DNA of 64,000 nucleotides from Oceanobacillus halophilus (GTDB lineage: Bacteria > Bacillota > Bacilli > Bacillales > Amphibacillaceae). The notes under the pieces were generated by a model, which saw nothing but the letters and a program-made list of their open reading frames with translations, ran no database searches and was not told where the DNA came from. This document shows, piece by piece, positions 56,057 through 64,000 of this stretch. The DNA lies in NCBI RefSeq assembly GCF_003628505.1, contig NZ_RBZP01000005.1:1-64000 (forward strand), in the 5' to 3' direction. Made by a program: the position numbers and the translations under genes. Every line of letters starts with the position of its first letter. The stretch's first letter is position 1.

Positions 56057-57304
56057 TTGTCCAAATTCAGGCAACTGCACCCATCTATAAAAATTCGTTT
56101 ATATTTACAGTTTGCCACCAATTTAGCTACGATGACAATTATGCCTTTTATCGCCATTTACTTTAGCAGATTAGTAGGAGAAACGATTACCGGTATACTC
56201 GTTATTTCTGTTATTGTTTCAGGTATTATTGGTGGTTTGTGCGGTGGTTACTGGTCCGATCAAAACGGTCGAAAGAAGTTACTTGTACTTTCCGAACTAG
56301 GAATTGGCTTATCATTTTTAGCGATTGCTTTTGCAAATTCCCCATGGTTTTTATCGCCATATTTGAGTTTTATCCTGTTTCTTGTAAACATGTTTTGTAG
56401 TGGAATATTTTATCCTGTTTCTACCGCAATGATTTATGATTTACTTAAAAAGGAAGAACGGAATTTTGTGTTTACAGCAATGTATTGGATAATCAATTTA
56501 TCTGTTGCGCTTGGCAGTATTACAGGAGCATTCTTATTTGAAGAATATCATTTTTATTTATTTCTATTCGTTGCTGCTATTTCTATGACTTCTTCTTTGA
56601 TTACTTTTCTGTTTATTGGAGAAACTTTTGTTAAAAAAGAAACAAAGGATCCAAGAGCTCCATCCTCTATGTGGTCTAATTATCTCCATGTATTAAAAGA
56701 TGGTACATATATGATATTTCTCATTGGTTCCTTATTGGTTTTCTCTCTGGAAGGTCATTTAACCAATTATATCGCGATTCATTTAGAAAAGAACATGACG
56801 GAGATTTCATTATATGACTCTTTCACCATTAATGGATTAAACATGGTCGGAATACTTCAAGCTGAAAATACCTTGCTTGTTGTATTTACAGTGGGCTTTG
56901 TTACCTGGCTGATCAAAAACAAATCGAATACCTGGAAACTCCTTTTTGGAATGAGTATTTATGTAAGCGGCTATGCCCTATTGAGCTATACAGCTTCTCC
57001 ATGGGCATTAATTGCCTTAATGTTCTTTATATCCATAGGAGAATTAATTTATGTTCCCGTTCATCAAGGATTACTTGCCGATTTAGCTGATGGTTCATAC
57101 CGAAGTTCTTATCTCGCTTTGGATAGTTTAGCTGGCCAAGGACAAATGATTATTGCTGGTGCAGCAGTTACTATCGGTGGAATCATACCAGAACAACTAA
57201 TGAGTGGAGGATTTCTCGTATTTGGTTTAATTGGTGTTTTCATGATGAAATATGTAATAAATATACAAAAAAGTAAAGAACAATCGAACGTTATTGCAAA
57301 ATAA
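56057..57304 (+). CDS. MFS transporter
   Basis: 415-residue major facilitator with 12 predicted helices; GGYWSDQNGRKKLLVLSELG is the diagnostic loop 2-3 motif (motif A), showing a proton-coupled permease. Sequence style resembles multidrug efflux MFS of bacilli. TTG 56057 is the start, 7 nt after AGGAGG. Followed at 33 nt by an SDR gene on the same strand, probably co-transcribed. Substrate unknown. Confidence 0.86.
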   Translation: MSKFRQLHPSIKIRLYLQFATNLATMTIMPFIAIYFSRLVGETITGILVISVIVSGIIGGLCGGYWSDQNGRKKLLVLSELGIGLSFLAIAFANSPWFLSPYLSFILFLVNMFCSGIFYPVSTAMIYDLLKKEERNFVFTAMYWIINLSVALGSITGAFLFEEYHFYLFLFVAAISMTSSLITFLFIGETFVKKETKDPRAPSSMWSNYLHVLKDGTYMIFLIGSLLVFSLEGHLTNYIAIHLEKNMTEISLYDSFTINGLNMVGILQAENTLLVVFTVGFVTWLIKNKSNTWKLLFGMSIYVSGYALLSYTASPWALIALMFFISIGELIYVPVHQGLLADLADGSYRSSYLALDSLAGQGQMIIAGAAVTIGGIIPEQLMSGGFLVFGLIGVFMMKYVINIQKSKEQSNVIAK

Positions 57305-57337
57305 TTTCACAACTAGAATGTATGAGGTGTATATTTA

Positions 57338-58075
57338 ATGATTAGGAAAAACAAAACTATTGTTATTACCGGAGCTAGCAGTGGTATTGGGGAAGCAACG
57401 GCTGAAAAATTTGTTCACGAAGGTTATAATGTCGTGCTGGCAGCAAGAAGAAAAGACAAAATACAAGCTATTCTAGACCGATTGAGCCAATATAACGGGA
57501 ATGTCAAAATAAAAGTAACGGATGTAACTTCACAGAAAGAAGTACAGGAATTGATAGACTTTACTATAAAAGAATTTCAACAAGTTGACATCCTCTTTAA
57601 CAATACTGGACTAATGCCGCTTAGCTTTATGAAAAATAGAAAAGTAGATGAATGGGAAAAGATGATTGACGTTAACATTAAAGGTGTACTATACGGTGTG
57701 AACGCCGTATTACCCTATATGATGGAACGCAATGAAGGGCATATTATTACAACCTCCTCCGTTGCTGGCCATGAAGTAGCACCTGCAGAAACGGTGTATG
57801 CAGCTACTAAGTTTGCTGCGAGAGTAATTATGGAAGGATTGGGAAAAGAGCTAGCTGGAACCAATATTCGTACCACCTCCATTTCACCCGGATTTACAGC
57901 AACTGATTTAGCTAGCACCATCACCGACCAGGAAGCTATCGATATGTTAACAAGCGGTCCTGAAGTAACTCCACTCCAAAGTAAAGATGTCGCAGAGGCT
58001 GTATTCTATGCTGTGAATCAACCATCACGGGTCAATGTAAATGAAGTCATCGTACGTCCAAATGACTTACCATAA
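57338..58075 (+). CDS. Short-chain dehydrogenase/reductase
   Basis: 245-residue classical SDR: cofactor motif TGASSGIGEATAEKF, NNTGLMP (NNAG variant), catalytic serine in TTSSVAGHEV and Y-x3-K in VYAATKFAARV. SPGFTATDL closes the substrate region. NADPH use is suggested by basic AARRKDK after the second strand. It follows the MFS gene closely and ends at a terminator. Confidence 0.9.
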   Translation: MIRKNKTIVITGASSGIGEATAEKFVHEGYNVVLAARRKDKIQAILDRLSQYNGNVKIKVTDVTSQKEVQELIDFTIKEFQQVDILFNNTGLMPLSFMKNRKVDEWEKMIDVNIKGVLYGVNAVLPYMMERNEGHIITTSSVAGHEVAPAETVYAATKFAARVIMEGLGKELAGTNIRTTSISPGFTATDLASTITDQEAIDMLTSGPEVTPLQSKDVAEAVFYAVNQPSRVNVNEVIVRPNDLP

Positions 58076-58091
58076 AGAATTGCATAAAAAT

Positions 58092-58121
58092 AAGGATGTA
58101 CTATAACATCCTTATTTTTTA
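58092..58121 (+). terminator. Terminator of the MFS-SDR pair
   Basis: AAGGATGT...ACATCCTT followed by ATTTTTT; its T run forms part of the target flank of the next repeat. Confidence 0.85.
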
Positions 58122-58123
58122 TA

Positions 58124-58748
58124 GGCTCTTTTGTATACTTTGTTCCTTTTTAAATGTCGTAGTTGATAGAAATTGTTGATTTATTTAATTAAGAATAAAT
58201 ATGAAATAAGGTGCATTGTTGATTTCCGCTCCGGGCAGTCGCGCACCTTAGGGCGGCTGATGAGCCTCCTCGTGCTATCGCACTCCGGGGTCTCATCTAG
58301 GCCTCTTTTCCCGCAGGACAAGGAAGGCTGCGGCAGCATTACATCGCACGAAGAAAATTGCCCTTTATTTTCGAGGAGTCGACTGCCCTCCCGCTCCAAT
58401 CAACTTGCTTAAAAGTAGTGGCTATATCTAAGAACCTTTATAACACGATTAGAAGTTAAAAAGCACTAAACTAGCGAAGGAAATACACGGAGACTCCTTG
58501 AAAAAAGAAAACCACTTTTTTCTACATGCGATGTAACCCTGCCGAAGCGTTCCTTGTCCTGCGGGATGAAAAGCCTAGGTAAGACTACGTAGAGCGATAG
58601 CTCGGAGTAGGCTCAGCAGCGCCCGCGGAAAGCGGAGTGTATTTCCGTAGCGGATGTATAGCGGTGTTCTTAATTAAAGTGATCAACAGTCTATACAAAA
58701 TATGAAACAAAGACATGTTTCCAAAAGGAACAATCTTTTAGAAAGAGC
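58124..58748. repeat. MITE-like element, gamma + alpha modules (copy B, with 62-bp extra block)
   Basis: R-end GGCTCTTTTGTATAC, gamma hairpin, linker, alpha hairpin, L-end ...AACAATCTTTTAGAAAGAGC. Nearly identical to 17508-17989, but a 62-bp block (about 58499-58560) is present within the alpha left arm; it is an inverted copy of the inner block seen in other elements. Flanks TTTTTATA (58116-58123) and TATTTATA (58749-58756) match 7/8. Confidence 0.9.
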
Positions 58749-58761
58749 TATTTATAAGAAT

Positions 58762-60177
58762 TTACCTTGAGCTGATTTTAACTTCTTTTCTGTCTTTAAT
58801 ATAAAAAGCTATCAAAAGACCAATGATGGCAAATATCCCCGAAACAATAAATGATACGTTCACCCCATGAATAATTCCATTAATTCCTTCTTCAGGGACA
58901 GCTGCAGTCGTCATAATCGTTATCGGCAGTGCAGTACCTATGGCACCTGAAACCTGACGAAATGTATTATTCACTGCTGTACCATGAGAAATTAAATGCA
59001 TCGGCAAAACATTTAATCCAGCTGTAGTTGCTGGCATCATGACCATGGCTATACCTAACATTCGAAATGCATGCACGGTTGCAATATACGTGAAAGTGGT
59101 TTGATCTGTTAAGATAGCCAACATAAACGTTGTAATTACAATTAAAGACAAACCGATAATAGATAGCCATCTTGCCCCATACTTATCAAATAATCTCCCG
59201 GTTATCGGGTTCATTATTCCCTGTAAAACAGCTCCAGGCAACAATGCTAATCCAGAATGAAATGCCGAAAAACCTAACATGTTTTGCATATATAAAGGTA
59301 ATACAACCGCTGCTCCAATCATTGCCATGAATGTAACCATGCCTAAAGCGGTAGTTAATGTAAACATTTTGTATTTAAATACACTAAATTCTAGAATAGG
59401 TTCTTTCAGTTTGGTCTGTCTCACGATAAACCATGTTAATGTAATGGACCCAACTATAAAGGAAGTAATTACTTGCACACTTCCCCATCCGGCACTTCCT
59501 GCAATACTAAATCCATATAAAAATCCCCCAAATCCAAAGGTAGATAAAATAATGGATAACACATCAATTTTTGGATTGGTTCGTTTGGTAACATTTTTAA
59601 GAATAAAATATGCCACAATAATATCTATAATTGCTATCGGTAAAATCATATAGAATAAGGTTCTCCATGGGGCATGTTCCACGATGTATCCTGATAAAGA
59701 AGGGCCAATTGCTGGTGCAAAGGCGATAACCAGCCCAAACATCCCCATAATTGTTCCTCTTTTTTCGATAGGGAATATGAGCATCATAATTGTCTGCATT
59801 AAGGGCATCATGATACCTGCACCCGCTGCTTGAAGTATTCTTCCTATCAGTAATACAGAAAAACCTGGTGCGATAGCTGCCGACAATGTACCTATTGTAA
59901 ATAGAGTCATTGCAGTTAAAAATAAACCCCGTGTTGTAAACTTTCCTATTAAAAATGCCGTTACTGGAATCATTATCCCGTTAACCAACATAAATACGGA
60001 CTGTAACCATTGAACAGTATTTTCATCAACTTGAAGATCTGCCATGATATGCGGTAACGCTGTACCTAATAGCGTCTGGTTCAAAATAGTAACAAACGCA
60101 CCTGAAATCAAGACAATAACAATTGGTACCTTATTGATAGTATCTGTTGATTGCCCAGAAGATGTTTGATCTGTCAT
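58762..60177 (-). CDS. DHA2-family (EmrB/QacA-type) drug:H+ antiporter
   Basis: 471 residues, 14 predicted membrane helices. LLIGRILQAAGAGIMMPLMQ is the 14-helix drug-antiporter motif, with LNQTLLGTALPHIMADL (motif D1) near the N-terminus. EmrB-like efflux of lipophilic drugs is the usual role. ATG 60177 follows GAAGGAAGG; the open frame runs 24 codons further without a site. No regulator gene adjoins it. Confidence 0.88.
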   Translation of the reverse strand: MTDQTSSGQSTDTINKVPIVIVLISGAFVTILNQTLLGTALPHIMADLQVDENTVQWLQSVFMLVNGIMIPVTAFLIGKFTTRGLFLTAMTLFTIGTLSAAIAPGFSVLLIGRILQAAGAGIMMPLMQTIMMLIFPIEKRGTIMGMFGLVIAFAPAIGPSLSGYIVEHAPWRTLFYMILPIAIIDIIVAYFILKNVTKRTNPKIDVLSIILSTFGFGGFLYGFSIAGSAGWGSVQVITSFIVGSITLTWFIVRQTKLKEPILEFSVFKYKMFTLTTALGMVTFMAMIGAAVVLPLYMQNMLGFSAFHSGLALLPGAVLQGIMNPITGRLFDKYGARWLSIIGLSLIVITTFMLAILTDQTTFTYIATVHAFRMLGIAMVMMPATTAGLNVLPMHLISHGTAVNNTFRQVSGAIGTALPITIMTTAAVPEEGINGIIHGVNVSFIVSGIFAIIGLLIAFYIKDRKEVKISSR

Positions 60178-60364
60178 TATATAATTCCTTCCTTCTTTCA
60201 AGCACTTGCTATAATAATTTCCAAAAAATAGTAATCCTATCAAAGGCAACTTATGTATTTTATCATAATTACCGTAGAGATAACAGCTTAATTGCTCTAG
60301 CCAAATACTTCACACCAACAAAATATTTTTTCATTAATTTTAAGAATGGCTATTGGTCATCTGC

Positions 60365-60485
60365 TTTTATAGTTATATCGTATTTTGTATAAAGACCCTA
60401 CTAGTAAAAAGTTATGATGATGCTCTCGCTTGTCCTAATTTTTGCTTTCGCTCAGGCAGCATACTACGCTATTATAGATTTCTGA
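60365..60485. repeat. Weak relic of the MITE-like family
   Basis: TCGTATTTTGTATAAAGACC, GCTCTCGCTTG and GCTCAGGCAGCATACTACGC recall the L-end and beta left arm of the family in the right order. Heavily decayed. The remaining sequence between 60180 and 60655 shows no gene or RNA that I can support. Confidence 0.3.
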
Positions 60486-60657
60486 ATAAAGTTTCGTTTT
60501 AAACGGCTAAGACTCCGACATTGTTAAAAGCAATGAGACTTATAAAAGAGTCTAAGGACAATAGAATTAAATAGGGAAAAATCATTTACATAGTTTAATC
60601 TTTTTAATTTTTATTATGCAAAAGACATAGTGAGTAAGCTCAAAACCTTAAAGAGCA

Positions 60658-60687
60658 ATAAAAAAGCTGAGACAAACCTCTCAGCTA
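60658..60687 (-). terminator. Terminator of the DPBB protein gene
   Basis: AGCTGAGA...TCTCAGCT stem with T6 on the - strand. Confidence 0.8.
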
Positions 60688-60690
60688 TAG

Positions 60691-61338
60691 TTACATTTCT
60701 TTTATATCAAAAGAAACTATTCTATCCGTATTCGGGTTATAAATGACTGTTCCTCTGACTTTTATCATTTCTTGATACGATTGTAAGGAGAATTCATAGG
60801 TCTCTTTCATTTGAGAATCGGAAACCTTGGTTTTCCCGATGGTTCGATAATCTGTTATTTGATAATTTGGATAGGCTGTTTGAGTAACTTCTAATAAATA
60901 TTTTCCCCATTTTTCCTGTTCTAATTCAGGCGTTGGAATAATTTCTACGTTTAATACACCTATATTTGGGTTTACACCTAGCGCTTCAAAAGCTTTGCGA
61001 TGAACATTGACTCTGTTTGGTGGGAAACCAGCTACTTCATCAACAATCATCACAATAATTTCTCTTCCATAAGGTGCAGCTACATTTCTTATCTTAAGTA
61101 ACTGACCACATTGGTAAGGAGAATCCTCTCCAACAGCCGCTGTCATATATTCATTTTCTGACCATGGTATATCACATTTAGTAACATCCCCTCCTTCTGT
61201 CCAGGTTACTTGACCATTTATTGGTTGCTGCCGGTATGGATGATGGGGTTGATTAGGATAAAAATATGGTTGCGATCTAAATGAGTTAACCGGTAGGGCT
61301 GGCACTCCATAATACATATAAGGATAATATGGATACAT
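60691..61338 (-). CDS. DUF3889 protein with double-psi beta-barrel (expansin/RlpA-like) domain
   Basis: 215 residues. N-terminus MYPYYPYMYYGVPALPV is very rich in Tyr and Pro, like spore-coat proteins, with no signal peptide. Residues about 45-125 form a double-psi beta-barrel (GQVTWTEGGDVTKCDIPWSE, then MIVDEVAGFPPNRVNVHRKAFEALG, the expansin/RlpA aspartate segment). The last 80 residues (YPNYQITDYRTIGKTKVSD...) are the DUF3889 part. AGGAGG precedes ATG 61338. A coat-located, wall-binding role is inference. Its neighbour upstream is a D-Ala-D-Ala carboxypeptidase. Confidence 0.75.
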   Translation of the reverse strand: MYPYYPYMYYGVPALPVNSFRSQPYFYPNQPHHPYRQQPINGQVTWTEGGDVTKCDIPWSENEYMTAAVGEDSPYQCGQLLKIRNVAAPYGREIIVMIVDEVAGFPPNRVNVHRKAFEALGVNPNIGVLNVEIIPTPELEQEKWGKYLLEVTQTAYPNYQITDYRTIGKTKVSDSQMKETYEFSLQSYQEMIKVRGTVIYNPNTDRIVSFDIKEM

Positions 61339-61424
61339 TTGTATTCCTCCTGTAATCATCATAGACTTTAAGTGTCTTTACACACTTTATAACTATGTGT
61401 GTTTTCCTTATTAGTAACGTTACC

Positions 61425-61465
61425 CAAAAAAATAACCTTCTTGATAGCATATTATCAAGAAGGTT
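61425..61465 (-). terminator. Terminator of the carboxypeptidase gene
   Basis: AACCTTCTTGATA...TATCAAGAAGGTT perfect stem followed by ATTTTTTT on the - strand. Confidence 0.88.
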
Positions 61466-61480
61466 GACCGGTTCCTCCTA

Positions 61481-62653
61481 TTACCTTTGCGCTCTTCTTT
61501 TCCGAATAAACACTAAGATTAGCATAAAGACACATAGTGATCCTATCGGTATCATTGTTGATAAATCGAAAAAGCCAGAACTGTTGTTATTACTGCTTTT
61601 TACAGAGGTAGTATCAAGTTGTTTTTCTTTTTCTCTGGAAACTTGATGCAAGGGTATTGTTGTCGTCAGCATACTATCTTGTATTCGAAGTACTCCTTCA
61701 TCTTGCACTTCTTTTTTAACTTCCTCATGTAATGAATGAGTGTAACGAACCGTTTCAGGTATTACATACTCTTGATTTCCCAGAAAATAGGATGTACCCT
61801 TCTCAATCTTAGAGGTTTTAAAATGTTCAAACCCATAGTCTAATAGATTAATAGTGTCCGTATACACCCCATCTTTCATAGGATGGTTTAAAGTAACTAC
61901 AATTAAACTTAAATCGTCCTTTTTTGCCGTAGTTGCTAAGGTATAACCTGACTTACTGACAAAACCATTTTTACCACCAGTAATACCTTCATACGGGTAT
62001 TCTCCTTTTAGGAGTTTATGATGTGTTTGAATGGTTGTATCCCACGTTTTCCCATTCCATTCTAAATACTTCGTCCCAAAAATATCCATAAATACTTCAT
62101 TTTTCATAGCATATTGAACAATCCTAGCTAAATCACCAGCTGTTGTAACATGACCGGGATTATAAAGTCCGTGTGGATTATTTAGTTGAGTATCTTTTAT
62201 TCCAATAACTTTGGTCAAATACGTATTCAAATCTTCTGAAAACTTCTTCACACTTCCACTTAAATGTTCTGCAATTGCTACGGAGGCATCATTACCAGAA
62301 TTGATAAGCATCCCTTGAATGAGTTGTTTTAATAGAACTTTTTCCTCTTCTACAAGAAAAACGGTTGTGCCATCCACATCTACCGCATTAGCACTTATGG
62401 TGACAACATCATCTAGGTTCCCTTTCTCAATCGCATATATGGCTGTTGCCATTTTTGTTAAACTAGCAGGATACATTTCTTTTTCCTCATTTTTACTATA
62501 TAGTACCTGCCCAGAATCAGCTTCAAGTAAGATTGCTGCTTCACTTTCAATAGTAGGAGTTTCAGGTTCTGAGGTTTCTGCGAAGATTTGCGGAGAAACT
62601 ATTAAATTGAGAGTTAATACTACTAATAGTAATGTCAAATATTTCTTCTTCAT
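61481..62653 (-). CDS. D-alanyl-D-alanine carboxypeptidase (S11 family, DacF/PBP5-like)
   Basis: 390 residues, secreted and membrane-attached. Signal peptide about 1-25 (KKKYLTLLLVVLTL...IFA), catalytic SLTK (S64, K67), SGN (119-121), and K-N-G (228-230) in place of the usual KTG. A C-terminal helix (IGSLCVFMLILVFI) with basic RKRRAQR anchors it. It trims the terminal D-Ala of peptidoglycan stem peptides in vegetative wall or spore cortex. ATG 62653 is preferred; GTG 62689 would add 12 residues before the signal peptide. Monocistronic. Confidence 0.9.
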   Translation of the reverse strand: MKKKYLTLLLVVLTLNLIVSPQIFAETSEPETPTIESEAAILLEADSGQVLYSKNEEKEMYPASLTKMATAIYAIEKGNLDDVVTISANAVDVDGTTVFLVEEEKVLLKQLIQGMLINSGNDASVAIAEHLSGSVKKFSEDLNTYLTKVIGIKDTQLNNPHGLYNPGHVTTAGDLARIVQYAMKNEVFMDIFGTKYLEWNGKTWDTTIQTHHKLLKGEYPYEGITGGKNGFVSKSGYTLATTAKKDDLSLIVVTLNHPMKDGVYTDTINLLDYGFEHFKTSKIEKGTSYFLGNQEYVIPETVRYTHSLHEEVKKEVQDEGVLRIQDSMLTTTIPLHQVSREKEKQLDTTSVKSSNNNSSGFFDLSTMIPIGSLCVFMLILVFIRKRRAQR

Positions 62654-62784
62654 TGTGCCTACACCTATTCTGTTTAAATATCCTTTCACTAAAACCAGTC
62701 CAATTATATGGTAAACTTATGGCAAAAGTGTGGAATTTTCTTTACTAGTTATTACATCCCTATTACGTACAGAACAATCAATTA

Positions 62785-62828
62785 AAAACAGATCCCCAAC
62801 TACTTTCGGAGATCTGTTTCTGTTTTTT
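62785..62828. terminator. Bidirectional terminator
   Basis: AAACAGATC...GATCTGTTT hairpin with A/T-rich flanks. It adjoins the target duplication of the next repeat. Confidence 0.75.
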
Positions 62829-62834
62829 AATAAA

Positions 62835-63064
62835 GGCACTTAGCTAAGAAATCGTTGCTTTTTAACATGACTTTATCTTGCATTTTGTATAGATTCCAAA
62901 TTTATTTAATTAACTATAAATCTCTAATGTAGTGCTCTGTTGATTTCCGCTCCGGGCAGTCGCTTTCCGCAGCGAGGTTAAGCATATTACTCTGAATTCA
63001 AGTTATTAACAATTTCTATCAACTGTACAACTCAAAAAGCAACCAAACTATACATAAAATAGCC
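62835..63064. repeat. MITE-like element, short gamma remnant
   Basis: 230 bp. L-end GGCACTTAGCTAAGAAATCG, a truncated gamma left arm (TTGATTTCCGCTCCGGGCAG) and an R-end finishing AAAATAGCC. Flanks TTAATAAA (62827-62834) and TTAATAAG (63065-63072) match 7/8. Confidence 0.87.
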
Positions 63065-63077
63065 TTAATAAGAAAGG

Positions 63078-63989
63078 TTAAGGAAGTTCATTCCCAGCTG
63101 CACGGTACAATTCATACCATTCTTCTCTAGTTAACTCTACAGCAGACGCTTTCGCAATATTGGTTAACCGCTCTGGAGTCATTGTACCAACGATTGCCTG
63201 AATTTTTGCTGGGTGTCTTAGAATCCACGCGATGGCCGCAGCTGATTTATTGATATGATACTTATCACCGATTTCTTCCAGTTTACTATTCACTTCCGGA
63301 AATTCATCATTATCAATAAACAAACCTTCAAAGTTTCCATATCGGAAAGGTGACCATGCCTGAATCGTCATATTATTTAAGCGGCTATAGTCTAATACAC
63401 TCCCGTCACGATTCACTCCATTTTCGTGTTTCGTATTCACTTGTAAACCAGCATCAATCATCCCCGTGTGCATCACACTTAACTGAAGCTGATTCACAAT
63501 TAATTCTTGTTCTACATATTTTTTTAATAACTCTATTTGCATTGGATTATGATTACTGACACCAAAATGACGTACTTTGCCACTTTTATGCAGCTCTGAA
63601 AATGCTTCAGCAACTTCTTCGGGCTCTACTAACGCATCTGGACGATGGAGCAGCAAAATATCAATGTAGTCCGTTTTTAGTCTTTTTAAACTTCCCTCCA
63701 CAGAATTTATAATATGTTCTTTTGAGAAGTCAAAAAAGCCCTTTCGTATTCCAGTTTTTGTTTGAATGGTGATTTTGTCTCTTGTTGATGGTGTCAATAC
63801 TTCAGAGAATATCTCTTCTGATTTTCCACTTGCATAGATATCTGCATGGTCGAAGAAATCAATTCCCAGTTCTAGGGCATTATGTAATACTTTTGAGGCT
63901 TCTTCCGTAGTCTTATTTCCCATGCTCATACAACCTAGTGCAATATTAGAAACTTCTAAATCACTAGTACCTAGCTTGATTTTTTTCAT
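63078..63989 (-). CDS. Aldo/keto reductase (YdhF-like)
   Basis: 303-residue NADPH-dependent TIM-barrel oxidoreductase. ALGCMSMGNKT, then FDHADIYASGKSEEIF with the catalytic D and Y, the lysine in TIQTKTGIR, and LLLHRPD with the histidine complete the tetrad. FGVSNHNPMQIELL and the C-terminal AIAWILRHPAKIQAIVGTM are typical of YdhF-like reductases. GAGGTGATG lies before ATG 63989. Natural substrate unknown. Confidence 0.9.
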   Translation of the reverse strand: MKKIKLGTSDLEVSNIALGCMSMGNKTTEEASKVLHNALELGIDFFDHADIYASGKSEEIFSEVLTPSTRDKITIQTKTGIRKGFFDFSKEHIINSVEGSLKRLKTDYIDILLLHRPDALVEPEEVAEAFSELHKSGKVRHFGVSNHNPMQIELLKKYVEQELIVNQLQLSVMHTGMIDAGLQVNTKHENGVNRDGSVLDYSRLNNMTIQAWSPFRYGNFEGLFIDNDEFPEVNSKLEEIGDKYHINKSAAAIAWILRHPAKIQAIVGTMTPERLTNIAKASAVELTREEWYELYRAAGNELP

Positions 63990-64000
63990 GTCATCACCTC

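Overview
The window is chromosomal DNA of a low-GC, endospore-forming Bacillaceae. The family is indicated by sspL, a proBA T-box, an S-box, a xpt-pbuX guanine riboswitch, a Bacillus-type pdxK, luxS and core housekeeping genes with strong AGGAGG-type ribosome sites. Gene content and base composition resemble Oceanobacillus/Virgibacillus-like organisms, but the genus is inference.

Layout. 1-3.7 kb: end of a repeat element, then a + strand run dat, P-loop kinase-like gene, S9 peptidase. 3.9-12.5 kb: arginine operon argC-argJ-argB-argD-carA-carB on the - strand, with a promoter overlapping a probable ArgR box. 12.8-20.7 kb: membrane-anchored hydrolase, an ABC-2 exporter (ATPase and two permeases), CtaG, and a NarL/DesK-type two-component system whose kinase has an apparent frameshift; the set resembles a LnrJK-LnrLMN module opened by a repeat element and ctaG. 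21.7-28.1 kb: mixed metabolic and membrane genes plus a type I toxin-antitoxin locus. 28.8-31.0 kb: guanine riboswitch, xpt, pbuX. 31.4-36.9 kb: a rod-shaped, independently transcribed 6S-like RNA, sspL and a small gene with an apparent ATA start, acyl-CoA synthetase, YetF-like protein, exonuclease, and a HEPN-like/CBS fusion. 38.6-45.1 kb: SAM-riboswitch-controlled core-MetE protein, enolase-superfamily enzyme, luxS, OsmC protein, T-box-controlled proBA. 45-55.7 kb: NRDE protein, ldh, tRNA-Lys, nitroreductase, a C-terminally short type III DNA methyltransferase without a restriction partner, amidase, universal stress protein, a second type I toxin-antitoxin locus, pdxK. 56-64 kb: two MFS transporters, SDR, DPBB/DUF3889 protein, D-Ala-D-Ala carboxypeptidase, aldo/keto reductase.

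The most striking structure is a family of about ten intergenic elements (230-780 bp) spread through the window. They share GGCTCTTTTC-type terminal inverted repeats, are flanked by AT-rich 8-bp duplications where the ends survive, and carry interchangeable GC-rich hairpin modules (called alpha, beta and gamma here) whose two arms change together. They look like non-autonomous, MITE-like elements that have been reshuffled by recombination. The second notable result is a pair of small holin-like type I toxins with the same RNA design: a 5' end complementary to the 3' region, and an antisense RNA whose terminator hairpin contains the toxin stop codon.
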